Positions 26,195-34,603 of a DNA stretch of 64,000 nucleotides are shown piece after piece (positions within the stretch are counted from its first letter, which is position 1; each line of letters starts with the position of its first letter). Source of the DNA: Streptomyces sp. AC550_RSS872 (GTDB lineage: Bacteria > Actinomycetota > Actinomycetes > Streptomycetales > Streptomycetaceae); NCBI RefSeq assembly GCF_019049285.1, contig NZ_JAGMUL010000120.1, positions 170,983 through 234,982 of the forward strand, given 5' to 3'. The notes beneath the pieces were generated by a model. That model searched no databases. It was not told the origin of the DNA and saw nothing but the letters and a program-made list of their open reading frames with translations. The position numbers and the translations under genes were made by a program.

Positions 26195-27880
26195 ATGGCC
26201 TCGACACTGGCGCAGGAGCAGCAGCACCCGGGTTACGCAACGCACGACGTCACCAACCAGCCCCCTCCGCCGGCCCCCTACGACGCGTCCGAGGACACGG
26301 CCCTGCTCGAAGGGCTGCGCCGAGAGGGCGCAGCGTGGGCCGAGGAGGACATCCGGCGGCTCGGCCGGCGGGCCGGGAGTGCCGAGGCGCAGGAGTGGGG
26401 CGAGCAGGCCAACCGCCACGAGCCCGAGCTGCGCACGCACGACCGGTACGGCCATCGCGTCGACGAGGTCGAGTTCCACCCGAGCTGGCACCACCTGATG
26501 CGGGTCGCCGTCGCCGAGGGGCTGGCGGGGGCGCCGTGGGCGGACGAGCGGCCTGGAGCGCATGTCGCCCGGACGGCTGGCGGGCTGGTGTGGGGGCACA
26601 CCGAGGCCGGACACGGCTGCCCGACGTCGATGACGTACGCCGCGGTCCCCGTGCTGCGCCGGCAGCCCGAGCTCGCGAAGGTGTACGAACCCCTGCTGAC
26701 CGGCCGGGAGTACGACCCGGAGCTGCGGGTGCCGACCGAGAAGCGGGGTCTGCTCGCGGGTATGGGGATGACCGAGAAGCAGGGCGGCTCCGACGTCCGT
26801 ACGAACACCACCACGGCGACCCCGACCGCCGAGCCCGGCGTGTACACGCTGCGGGGGCACAAGTGGTTCACGTCGGCGCCGATGTGCGACGTCTTCCTGG
26901 TGCTGGCCCAGGCCCCCGGCGGCCTGTCCTGCTTCCTCGTGCCGCGCGTCCTGCCCGACGGCAGCCGCAACACGTTCCGCATCCAGCGGCTGAAGGACAA
27001 GCTGGGCAACCGTTCCAACGCGTCCTGCGAGCCCGAGTTCGACGGGACCGTGGCCTGGCTGGTGGGGCCCGAGGGACGGGGCGTGAAGACGATCATCGAG
27101 ATGGTCAACTGCACCCGGCTGGACTGTGTGATGTCGTCGGCGACGCTGATGCGCAAGACGCTCGTCGAGGCGGGGCACCATGTGCGCCACCGCAGCGCGT
27201 TCGGCGCCCGGCTGCTCGACCAGCCCCTGATGCGCAACGTCCTGGCCGACCTGGCGCTGGAGTCCGAGGCGGCGACGACGCTCACGCTGCGGCTGGCCGG
27301 GGCGGCGGACCGTGCGGTGCGCGGCACCGACGCGGACGGGGCCGAGACGGCGTTCCGGCGCATCGCCACCGCCGTCGGCAAGTACTGGGTCACCAAGAGG
27401 GGGCCCGCTTTCACCGCGGAGGCCCTGGAGTGCCTCGGCGGCAACGGCTACGTCGAGGAGTCGGGCATGCCCCGCCACTACCGTGAGGCTCCGCTGCTGT
27501 CCATCTGGGAGGGCTCGGGGAACGTCAACGCCCTCGACGTTCTGCGGGCGTTGAGCAGGGAGCCGGGTACGGCGGATGCTCTCTTCGCCGAACTCGCCCT
27601 GGCGCAGGGGGCGGACGCCCGCCTTGACACGGCCGTCATCCGCCTGAAGGGCCTGCTCGCAACCGGTTCCGAGTCCGCCGCCCGCCGCCTGGTCGAGCTG
27701 ATGGCCCTGACCCTCCAGGCCTCCCTCCTGGTCCGACACGCCCCCGCGGCGATGGCCGACGCCTTCTGCGCGAGCCGACTGGGCGGCGACTGGGGGCACG
27801 CGTTCGGGACCCTGCCGGACGGGGCCGACCTGGACGGGATTCTGGGGCGGGCGTTGCCGGGTGTCACGGCAGCGCGCTGA
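26195..27880 (+). CDS. AidB-like acyl-CoA dehydrogenase family protein
   Basis: The 561-residue flavoprotein belongs to the AidB branch of acyl-CoA dehydrogenases, longer than the usual 380-400. The branch signature GMGMTEKQGGSDVRTNT is near residue 190. KWFTSAPMCDVFLVLAQAPG and the C-terminal ECLGGNGYVEESGMPRHYRE with LSIWEGSGNVNALDVLRAL are also present. E. coli AidB binds FAD and DNA in the alkylation response, with weak isovaleryl-CoA activity. No Shine-Dalgarno precedes ATG 26195, so the mRNA may be nearly leaderless. It is divergent from a PaaX-type regulator. Confidence 0.88.
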   Translation: MASTLAQEQQHPGYATHDVTNQPPPPAPYDASEDTALLEGLRREGAAWAEEDIRRLGRRAGSAEAQEWGEQANRHEPELRTHDRYGHRVDEVEFHPSWHHLMRVAVAEGLAGAPWADERPGAHVARTAGGLVWGHTEAGHGCPTSMTYAAVPVLRRQPELAKVYEPLLTGREYDPELRVPTEKRGLLAGMGMTEKQGGSDVRTNTTTATPTAEPGVYTLRGHKWFTSAPMCDVFLVLAQAPGGLSCFLVPRVLPDGSRNTFRIQRLKDKLGNRSNASCEPEFDGTVAWLVGPEGRGVKTIIEMVNCTRLDCVMSSATLMRKTLVEAGHHVRHRSAFGARLLDQPLMRNVLADLALESEAATTLTLRLAGAADRAVRGTDADGAETAFRRIATAVGKYWVTKRGPAFTAEALECLGGNGYVEESGMPRHYREAPLLSIWEGSGNVNALDVLRALSREPGTADALFAELALAQGADARLDTAVIRLKGLLATGSESAARRLVELMALTLQASLLVRHAPAAMADAFCASRLGGDWGHAFGTLPDGADLDGILGRALPGVTAAR

Positions 27881-27915
27881 CGCCCCGGGCACCCGCCGCC
27901 CACCCCCACCCCCGG

Positions 27916-28503
27916 TCACCCCGTCGTCCGCCCACCCCACAACGGCCCGAACCGTGCCCACTCGTAGCCCCACTGGTCGATGCGTCGGCTCTCCAGGCGG
28001 TTGCGGAGGGCGCGGCCGGCAACGAAGGGGACGCATGCGGCGCAGACGCCCGCGAGGCCGCCGACCAGGGTGGCACGGGTGTGGGCCTCGGAGGGGCTGA
28101 CGGGCTGGGTCACCAGGCGGCCCTGCGGGTCCGTCCAGACCGTGACCGGGGTGCCGACGCCGCTGCCGGGGCGGACGCGCGCCTGGCCGGTGTGCGGGGA
28201 ACCGTCGCGCGCACTCCAGCGGACCTTCGCCCACACCTGCTCGCTGCTCGGGGTGCGGGCGCGCGAGTCGGTCGTGCCGGGAGCCCGCTCGGTGAGCAGG
28301 GCCACCACGGGCCGCCACTCGACGCGCTCGCGGGCCATGCCCTGCTCCACGGTGCGGGCGGTCGTCAGACCGGCGAGCACTCCGGCGAGGACGGTGACCG
28401 CCCAGGCGGCGAGCAGCACCCAGGCCTCCACCGAGTCGGCCCGGCGTTTGAGCGGATTGCGCCGCCACCGCCACAGCCACACCTTCGGACCACGGAACGC
28501 CAT
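27916..28503 (-). CDS. Rv1733c-type two-TM membrane protein
   Basis: The 195-residue protein has one hydrophobic segment near the N-terminus (AWVLLAAWAVTVLAGVLAGL) and one near residue 150 (ATLVGGLAGVCAACVPFVAG), with an extracytoplasmic loop between. The WRRNPLKRRADSVEAW opening and the MARERVEWRPVVALLTERAP block match the actinobacterial Rv1733c family, of unknown function. ATG 28503 has AGGAGG 9 bases upstream. Confidence 0.75.
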   Translation of the reverse strand: MAFRGPKVWLWRWRRNPLKRRADSVEAWVLLAAWAVTVLAGVLAGLTTARTVEQGMARERVEWRPVVALLTERAPGTTDSRARTPSSEQVWAKVRWSARDGSPHTGQARVRPGSGVGTPVTVWTDPQGRLVTQPVSPSEAHTRATLVGGLAGVCAACVPFVAGRALRNRLESRRIDQWGYEWARFGPLWGGRTTG

Positions 28504-28777
28504 CGAAGGCTTCCTCCTCATGAGCGCACGAACGAGCCGGACCCACCGCCCTCCCATACGGCAGACGGCACACGGATGCTCACGGCACCGGCCGGGATCG
28601 GCCGTGGTACCGGTCACGCACCCTCGCGGGCGTCTGCGCGACGGCGACGCGCAGCCGGCGGCCGGGAGCTGCCCTCGCCGCTCTGACCTGCGATGCAGGC
28701 CGTTCCAGGGGTGACTGTCAGTGGCGAGGTGCAGACTGGCCGGTACCTGAGACAAAGACGTCGCGGAGGTGACCGGC

Positions 28778-29863
28778 ATGACCGAGGTACTGCTCGCCGT
28801 GGGGACCCGCAAGGGCCTGTTCATCGGGCGGAGGCGAGGTGACACCTGGGAGTTCGACGAGAGCCCCTACTTCAACGCCCAGGCCGTGTACTCGGTCGCC
28901 ATCGACACCCGGGGCAAGCGTCCTCGGCTGTTGGCCGGTGGCGACAGCGCGCACTGGGGCCCGTCCGTGTTCCACTCCGATGACCTGGGCCGCACCTGGA
29001 CCGAACCGGCCCAGCCGGCCGTGAAGTTCCCGAAGGACACGGAGGCTTCCCTGGAGCGGGTGTGGCAGTTGCACCCGGCGGCCGCGGAGCCGGACGTGGT
29101 GTACGCGGGCACGGAACCGGCCGCGCTGTACCGTTCCGAGGACCGCGGAGAGACGTTCGAGCTGGTCCGCCCGCTGTGGGAGCACCCGACCCGGTCGAAG
29201 TGGGTGCCGGGCGGCGGCGGTGAGGGCCTGCACACCGTGATCACCGACAAGCGCGACCCCCGGGCCGTGACGGTCGCCGTCTCCACCGCCGGTGTGTTCA
29301 GGACGGCCGACGGCGGTGCGAGCTGGACGCCGTCCAACTCCGGTGTCTCCGCGGTGTTCCTGCCGGATCCGAACCCCGAGTTCGGCCAGTGCGTGCACAA
29401 GATCGCCCAGGACGCGACGACGGCGGACCGCCTCTATCTCCAGAACCACTGGGGCGTGTACCGCAGCGACGACGCGGGCGCGCACTGGACGGACATCGGC
29501 GAGGGCCTGCCGTCCACGTTCGGCTTCGCGGCGGTGGCACATCCCCACCGCGGCGAGACGGCGTACGTGTTCCCGATCAACGCGGACTCGGACCGCGTCC
29601 CGGCCGACCACCGCTGTCGCGTCTTCCGTACGGCGGACGCGGGCAAGAGCTGGGAGCCGCTGTCGGCGGGGCTGCCGCAGGAGGACCACTACGGCACGGT
29701 GCTGCGCGACGCGATGTGCACGGACGACGCGGACCCGGCAGGCGTGTACTTCGGCAACCGCAACGGCGAGGTGTTCGCGTCGGCCGACGAAGGCGACAGC
29801 TGGCGGCAACTGGCCTCGCACCTGCCGGACGTGCTGTGTGTCAGGGCCGCGGTGGTCGGATGA
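28778..29863 (+). CDS. BNR/Asp-box beta-propeller (sialidase-like fold) protein
   Basis: The 361-residue cytosolic protein has no signal peptide and six Asp-box repeats: SDDLGRTW, SEDRGETF, ADGGASW, SDDAGAHW, ADAGKSW and ADEGDSW. It opens with LLAVGTRKGLFI. This matches the widespread actinobacterial family annotated as exo-alpha-sialidase or glycosyl hydrolase. Catalytic Arg/Tyr residues of true sialidases are not obvious, so enzymatic activity is doubtful. ATG 28778 follows GGAGGTGACCGGC. Confidence 0.82.
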   Translation: MTEVLLAVGTRKGLFIGRRRGDTWEFDESPYFNAQAVYSVAIDTRGKRPRLLAGGDSAHWGPSVFHSDDLGRTWTEPAQPAVKFPKDTEASLERVWQLHPAAAEPDVVYAGTEPAALYRSEDRGETFELVRPLWEHPTRSKWVPGGGGEGLHTVITDKRDPRAVTVAVSTAGVFRTADGGASWTPSNSGVSAVFLPDPNPEFGQCVHKIAQDATTADRLYLQNHWGVYRSDDAGAHWTDIGEGLPSTFGFAAVAHPHRGETAYVFPINADSDRVPADHRCRVFRTADAGKSWEPLSAGLPQEDHYGTVLRDAMCTDDADPAGVYFGNRNGEVFASADEGDSWRQLASHLPDVLCVRAAVVG

Positions 29864-29947
29864 GGCATCGGGCTTCCCGGGACGCGTTGCCGAGCGTGTA
29901 GCCGGTCGGCAACGCGTCCGCGGGGGTCTTCAGAGGGCGGCGGCCAG

Positions 29948-30154
29948 GGCCGGGACCGAGGCCGGGACCGAGGCCGGGACCGGGACCGAGGCCGGGGATC
30001 GAGGCCGGGGATCGAGGCCGGGACCGGGACCGAGGCCGGGACCGAGGCCGGGACAGGGACCGAGGCCGGGACCGAGGCCGAGGCCGGGATCGAGGCCGGG
30101 ACCGAGGCCGGGATCGAGGCCGGGATCGGGGCCGGGATCGGGGCCGGGGATCGG
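29948..30154. repeat. GC-rich minisatellite, unit GGGACCGAGGCC
   Basis: About 200 bases consist of variants of a 12-base unit, GGGACCGAGGCC, interspersed with 6-base GGGACC and GGGATC units. It fills most of the 380-base gap between the BNR gene and the glycerol facilitator gene. I see no gene using it as coding sequence. The G-runs could support unusual structure. Confidence 0.85.
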
Positions 30155-30192
30155 AGGTTCCTGCGGTTGCCGCGGCTCACGTGCCGAGTTAC

Positions 30193-30219
30193 GACGTGAC
30201 TACTGCGTTCGGACGTGAC
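30193..30219 (+). promoter_or_regulatory. Direct repeat GACGTGAC upstream of the glycerol facilitator
   Basis: GACGTGAC occurs at 30193-30200 and again at 30212-30219, 19 bases apart, shortly before the ribosome site. The spacing of roughly two helical turns suits a regulator binding two half-sites on one face. The assignment is tentative. Confidence 0.3.
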
Positions 30220-30243
30220 CGCAGCAAGCCCCGGGAGGATCAC

Positions 30244-31191
30244 ATGGCAGTGGAGATCGAACCTCTGGTGAAGCCCTCAAGGTTCCGGAGTCGCGCGGGT
30301 CTGCCGGGCGAGTGCATGGCGGAGTTCCTGGGGACGTTCGTCCTCATCGCCTTCGGCACCGGCGTCGTGGCGATGGCGGTGGCGGCGCTGCCCGGCTCCG
30401 GACGCACCGAGGGGCCCACCACGTTCTTCCTCGGCGCCGGGGACTGGCTGCTGATCACCTGGGGCTGGGCCATGGCCGTGATCCTCGGCATCTACGTGGC
30501 CGGCGGCGTCAGCGGAGCACACATCAACCCGGCCGTGACGCTGGCCTTCGCCGTACGCCGTAAGTTCCCGTGGGCCAAGGTCGCCCCCTACTGGGCGTCA
30601 CAGGTGCTCGGCGCCCTGGCCGGGGCGGCGCTGGTCTACGGGGTGTACCACGACGCCATCAACACCTTCGACGACGCCATGGAGGGTCCCAAGACGGGCG
30701 GACACACCCTGGCCTCGTTCTCGATCTTCGCCACCTTCCCGGCACCGTACTTCCACGGCGGGATCTGGGGGCCGCTGATCGACCAGGTCGTCGGCACCGC
30801 CTTCCTGGTCATGCTGGTGGTGGCGATCATCGACCTGCGCAACACGGCCGTGAAGGCGAACCTGGGTCCGCTGGTGATCGGCTTCGTGGTGGCGGCGATC
30901 GGCATGTCCTTCGGGGCGAACGCGGGGTACGCCATCAACCCGGCCCGCGATTTCGGTCCGCGTCTGTTCACCTGGATGGCGGGATGGCAGGACCTGGCGT
31001 TTCCGGGCAGCTTGTCCGGGGCGTTCAGCGGCTACTGGTGGATTCCGATCGTCGGGCCGCTCGTGGGCGGTGTGATCGGGGTGCTGGTGTACGACCTGTT
31101 CATCGGCGACGTGCTCCACGCCCGCGCGCAGCAGGGCGAGCTGGAGCCGGAGCCCGGCCGGACCCGCCCCACCACCTCGGACGAGGAGTAG
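30244..31191 (+). CDS. MIP family glycerol facilitator/aquaporin
   Basis: The 315-residue channel has the two hallmark NPA boxes, GAHINPAVTLAF and GYAINPARDFGPR. The Asp after the second NPAR favours glycerol conduction (GlpF-type) over pure water channels. It is longer than E. coli GlpF because of an N-terminal extension and an acidic C-terminal tail. ATG 30244 has GGGAGG five bases upstream. No glycerol kinase gene is adjacent, which is unusual for glpF. Confidence 0.88.
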   Translation: MAVEIEPLVKPSRFRSRAGLPGECMAEFLGTFVLIAFGTGVVAMAVAALPGSGRTEGPTTFFLGAGDWLLITWGWAMAVILGIYVAGGVSGAHINPAVTLAFAVRRKFPWAKVAPYWASQVLGALAGAALVYGVYHDAINTFDDAMEGPKTGGHTLASFSIFATFPAPYFHGGIWGPLIDQVVGTAFLVMLVVAIIDLRNTAVKANLGPLVIGFVVAAIGMSFGANAGYAINPARDFGPRLFTWMAGWQDLAFPGSLSGAFSGYWWIPIVGPLVGGVIGVLVYDLFIGDVLHARAQQGELEPEPGRTRPTTSDEE

Positions 31192-31214
31192 CCGGGGCGG
31201 GGGCCCGCCCCTGC

Positions 31215-31653
31215 GGCTGGGTGGCCAAGGCGACCGCCGTCCGCGGCGCCGGGGTCACCTTCACCGGGGTCACCTTCATCCCCGCCGTCTTCGGCCGCCC
31301 GCGCCTGGTCGCGGCCCGCGCGCCCGGGTGGCAGCCGGTGGTGCAGTACCCGGTGGCCGAGCCGAGCCCGGCGGAGCCGGTGTCGCTGGAGACGGTCACC
31401 CTGCGGCTTGAGGCACTCGCCCATCCAGTACTCCTGTGCCTGCTGCGCGCCTTGGCCCGTGGCCCCGCACACCACCGGTGACCTGGCCCACGCCTGGGAA
31501 CTGTCGCCACCGGAGGTCTCCCGTTACCTCGCGGTCCTGCGCCGCACGGTCCTGCTCACGACCCGACGGCACGGCCGCTACGTCCGCAACACTCTCGACG
31601 TGCCCGATCCGACCGCGCCGGGCACCGGCCTGCTGACGGCCGTGCTGCGCTGA
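31215..31653 (+). pseudogene. Broken ArsR-type (DUF5937-like) regulator
   Basis: Frame one reads VTFTGVTFIPAVFGRPRL, then LEALAHPVLLCLLRALARGP. After the C-run at 31463-31466 the sense continues in another frame: HTTGDLAHAWELSPPEVSRY, LAVLRRTVLLTTRRHGRYVR. One extra C explains the shift. The N-terminal half expected in this family (about 350 residues) is absent after the facilitator stop. The gene is therefore truncated and frameshifted. A sequencing error could explain the shift but not the missing half. Confidence 0.7.
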
Positions 31654-31662
31654 GCCGCGGCT

Positions 31663-32340
31663 CTATGGCAGCCGCCACTCCACGGGCTGTCCACCCTGCC
31701 TGATCAGCAGGTCGTTGGCCCGGCTGAACGGGCGTGAGCCGAAGAAGCCCCGGTCCGCCGACATCGGGGACGGATGCGCGGACTCGATCGTCGGAAGGTC
31801 TCCCAGCAAAGGCCGCAGATTGCGGGCGTCACGCCCCCACAGGATGGACACCAACGGCTTGCCGCGGCCGGCGAGCGCACGAATGGCCTGCTCGGTGACC
31901 TCTTCCCAGCCCTTGCCGCGGTGCGCCGCGGGTTTACGCGGGGCCGTCGTCAGCGCCCTGTTGAGCAGCAGCACGCCCTGCTGGGTCCACGGTGTCAGGT
32001 CACCGTTCGACGGCCTGGGCAGTCCGAGGTCGGTGTGCATCTCCCGGAAGATGTTCTCCAGGCTTCCCGGCAGCGAACGCACCTCGGGCGAGACCGCGAA
32101 GCTCAGCCCGATGGCCATTCCGGGTGTCGGGTAGGGGTCCTGACCCACGATCAGGACACGGACGTCGTCGAAGGGCTGCTGGAAGGCCCGCAGCACATTC
32201 GCCCCGGCCGGAAGATAGGTCCGGCCCGCCGCTATCTCGGCGCGGAGGAAGTCCCCCATGGCCGCGATGCGTCCGGCCACAGGTTCAAGGGCCTTCGCCC
32301 AACCGGCTTCAACAAGTTCATGCAAGGGTCGTGGTGCCAC
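31663..32340 (-). CDS. ung: Uracil-DNA glycosylase (family 1)
   Basis: The 225-residue base-excision repair enzyme removes uracil from DNA. The catalytic GQDPYPTPG (water-activating Asp) lies near residue 66. NRALTTAPRKPAAHRGKGWE in the middle and the DNA-minor-groove loop HPSPMSADRGFFGSRPFS near 189 are both diagnostic. The length is normal. The GTG start at 32340 has no clear Shine-Dalgarno. It is divergent from the BadF-type kinase gene. Confidence 0.95.
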   Translation of the reverse strand: MAPRPLHELVEAGWAKALEPVAGRIAAMGDFLRAEIAAGRTYLPAGANVLRAFQQPFDDVRVLIVGQDPYPTPGMAIGLSFAVSPEVRSLPGSLENIFREMHTDLGLPRPSNGDLTPWTQQGVLLLNRALTTAPRKPAAHRGKGWEEVTEQAIRALAGRGKPLVSILWGRDARNLRPLLGDLPTIESAHPSPMSADRGFFGSRPFSRANDLLIRQGGQPVEWRLP

Positions 32341-32499
32341 GGCGCGTCACTCTACTGGTACGTGCCACGCCCCCGCACAAGCGCAGAGAAGTCCCCGCCC
32401 ACGCCGGTGCTCCCGGCGTTACTCTTCCTGCTCGTCGAGATCTTCGAGCCGGTCGAGCGGATCACGCGGCAGCCGGTGACCGGGAAGAAGGGGAACCCC

Positions 32500-33477
32500 A
32501 TGCCCGACGACCACGGCTTCCTCGCCGTCGACTCCGGAGGGTCCGGGATGCGGGTCGTCGTCGGCACCGTCGACCGCGGTGCTCTGGCCCGCCGCGAGTC
32601 CCGTGAGCCCGTGCGCACCGGGGACCGGGGTATCGATCCCGGCCACTTGATGGAACAACTGGCGCCCATGGTGCGGGCGTTGACGGCCGCGACCGGGGTC
32701 GCCCGGCTGAGCGCTGCCGCGGTCGGCGCCGCAGGGATGGCCAGCCTGGGTGATGCCCTGCGTGCCGAACTGCCGGGCGCGCTGGAGCGGGAGTTCGGCA
32801 TCGGGCACGTCGCTCTCGCCGCCGACGCCGTCACCGCCTATGTCGGCGCCCTCGGCGCCCGGCCCGGCGCCGTGGTCGCCGCCGGTACGGGGCTGATCGC
32901 GATCGGCACCGACCTGACGTGCTGGCGCCGTGCGGACGGCTGGGGGCATCTGCTGGGCGACTGCGGCGGCGGCACCTGGATCGGTCGGGCCGGACTGGAG
33001 GCGGCGCTGCGTGTGCACGACGGGCGGCCGGGCGGGTCGGCCGGGCTGCTGGCCCGCGCCGAAGAGCTGTTCGGCCCGATCAAGGGGCTGCCCGGGAAGC
33101 TGTATCCGCGCCCGGACCGCCCCGCCGTCCTCGCCTCGTTCGCCCCGCACGTGGCCGCCTGCGCCGACGGCGACCCGGTGGCCGCGGACATCCTGCGGGC
33201 CGCCGCGCGGCACATGGCCGACTCCGCGGCCGCCGTGTGCCCCGCGACCGGGGAGCCCCAAGTCGCGGTCACGGGTGGCCTGCTGAACATGGGCGACCCT
33301 CTTGTCGTACCTTTGGAAGAGGAGTTGTCGAAACGGTTGCCGCACGCACGGCAGGTGCCGGCCGCCGGGGATCCGTTGCAGGGGTCGGTGTGGATCGCGG
33401 CCGATCTGGCGGCGGGCGGGCTCACGCTGCCGAGCGACGAGGCGATGCTCAGCGTGGTGAGGGGAAACGGGGACTGA
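32500..33477 (+). CDS. BadF/BadG-type ATPase, N-acetylglucosamine kinase-like
   Basis: The 325-residue ASKHA-fold protein has phosphate-1 motif LAVDSGGSGMRVVV near the start, VVAAGTGLIAIGTD in the middle and the kinase-typical GWGHLLGDCGGGTWIGR near 150. Streptomyces relatives are annotated as N-acetylglucosamine kinases. ATG 32500 follows AAGAAGGGGAACCCC. No amino-sugar transport or catabolism genes flank it, so the substrate is uncertain. Confidence 0.82.
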   Translation: MPDDHGFLAVDSGGSGMRVVVGTVDRGALARRESREPVRTGDRGIDPGHLMEQLAPMVRALTAATGVARLSAAAVGAAGMASLGDALRAELPGALEREFGIGHVALAADAVTAYVGALGARPGAVVAAGTGLIAIGTDLTCWRRADGWGHLLGDCGGGTWIGRAGLEAALRVHDGRPGGSAGLLARAEELFGPIKGLPGKLYPRPDRPAVLASFAPHVAACADGDPVAADILRAAARHMADSAAAVCPATGEPQVAVTGGLLNMGDPLVVPLEEELSKRLPHARQVPAAGDPLQGSVWIAADLAAGGLTLPSDEAMLSVVRGNGD

Positions 33478-33597
33478 TCCACCTACGCCGCCCGGTACCG
33501 CACTGCACGTAACTCAATCAGACAAAAGCGGACGGATACCGCTCACCTGCACCCTCCCCGAACAGGGGAGCCCAGGAAGCCAGTAACATGCGTCGCC

Positions 33598-34521
33598 ATG
33601 AGCTCCCCCACTGGGCCCGCGTCCGGCCTGCCAGTACGAATGCCGCGACCTCGTCAGCCCGGGCGGCACCGCCGACCCGAGCCCCTGGCGGCTCCCGAGG
33701 GCGCGCCCGCGCTCGTCCTCGCGGTGCCGGGCGCGCCGAGCGCTGCCACCCGTGGCCTCGCCGAGGAGGTCGTGAGCATCGCCCGCTCCGAGCTCCCCGG
33801 TCTCGACGCCCGGATCGGGTACGTCGACGGCGATGACGTGGAGTTCCCCACGCTCCAGTCGGTGCTCGTGCACGCCGCCGACGAGCGCACCGCCCGCTAT
33901 GAGCAGGCGCTCGCGGCCGGTGTGGAGGTCAAGGAGCCCGAGGGCCCCGTCGCCGTCGTGGTGCCGCTGCTCGCCGGCCCGGACAACGCGCTGCTGCGTG
34001 TCATCCGCCAGGCCGTGATGGACAGCCGTGTCGCGGCCGAACTGACCGATGTGCTCGGCCCGCACCCGCTGCTCGCCGAGGCGCTGCACGTGCGTCTGTC
34101 GGAGGCCGGTCTGGCCCGTGCCGACCGCGCCCGGCTGTTCACCGTGGCCACGGCCGCGGACGGCATCGTCCTCGCCTCTGTGGGCGGCGAGGAGGCCGTG
34201 CAGGCGGCCGGGATCACCGGCATGCTGCTCGCCGCGCGCCTGGCCGTGCCGGTGATGGCGGCGGCCCTGGACCAGGACGGCTCGATCTCGGCCGTGGCCG
34301 ACCAGCTGCGGTCCTCGGGCTCGCAGCAGCTGGCGCTGGCGCCGTACCTGATAGGGCCGGAGATCGACCCGAGCCTGGTCGCGGAGGCCGCCCGGGAGGC
34401 GGGCTGCTCCGCCGCCGAGCCGCTCGGCCCGTACCCGGCGATCGGCAAGCTCGCCCTGTCGAAGTACACGACGGCGCTGGGCATCGCCCCGCAGCAGTCG
34501 CAGGGCACGCCGGTCCGCTGA
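33598..34521 (+). CDS. Sirohydrochlorin chelatase-like (CbiX family) protein
   Basis: The 307-residue protein matches actinobacterial CbiX-type sirohydrochlorin chelatases, which insert Co or Fe into sirohydrochlorin for cobalamin or siroheme. Two related halves are visible: VVVPLLAGPDNALLRVI in the first and LALAPYLIGPEIDPSLVAEA in the second. The usual metal-binding His of the first half is not in its expected position (PLLAGPDN in place of a His-bearing loop), so catalytic competence deserves doubt. Start ATG 33598; the Pro/Arg-rich first 35 residues are disordered. Confidence 0.75.
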   Translation: MSSPTGPASGLPVRMPRPRQPGRHRRPEPLAAPEGAPALVLAVPGAPSAATRGLAEEVVSIARSELPGLDARIGYVDGDDVEFPTLQSVLVHAADERTARYEQALAAGVEVKEPEGPVAVVVPLLAGPDNALLRVIRQAVMDSRVAAELTDVLGPHPLLAEALHVRLSEAGLARADRARLFTVATAADGIVLASVGGEEAVQAAGITGMLLAARLAVPVMAAALDQDGSISAVADQLRSSGSQQLALAPYLIGPEIDPSLVAEAAREAGCSAAEPLGPYPAIGKLALSKYTTALGIAPQQSQGTPVR

Positions 34522-34548
34522 GCCGCGCCCCGCACCTCACAGCCGTAA

Positions 34549-34597
34549 CGCCGAAGGGCCCCTCCTCAGCCGCGAGCCGGGAGCGGGCCCTTCGGCG
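34549..34597. terminator. Perfect 13-bp hairpin terminator
   Basis: CGCCGAAGGGCCC (34549-34561) and GGGCCCTTCGGCG (34585-34597) are exact inverted repeats with a 23-base loop. They lie between the convergent chelatase and lactonase genes and can serve both. Confidence 0.85.
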
Positions 34598-34603
34598 TCG
34601 CGG

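Noticed and set aside
29292..30218. Long rightward frame running through the minisatellite
   Set aside because: It is out of frame with the BNR gene for its first half and encodes only repetitive Arg/Pro/Gly sequence afterwards; it is a shadow frame.
33478..33597. Possible cobalamin riboswitch before the CbiX-type chelatase gene
   Set aside because: The gap has some short GC hairpins and the string GCCCAGGAAGCCAG, but the canonical B12-box arrangement is not present and the gap is too short for the full aptamer.
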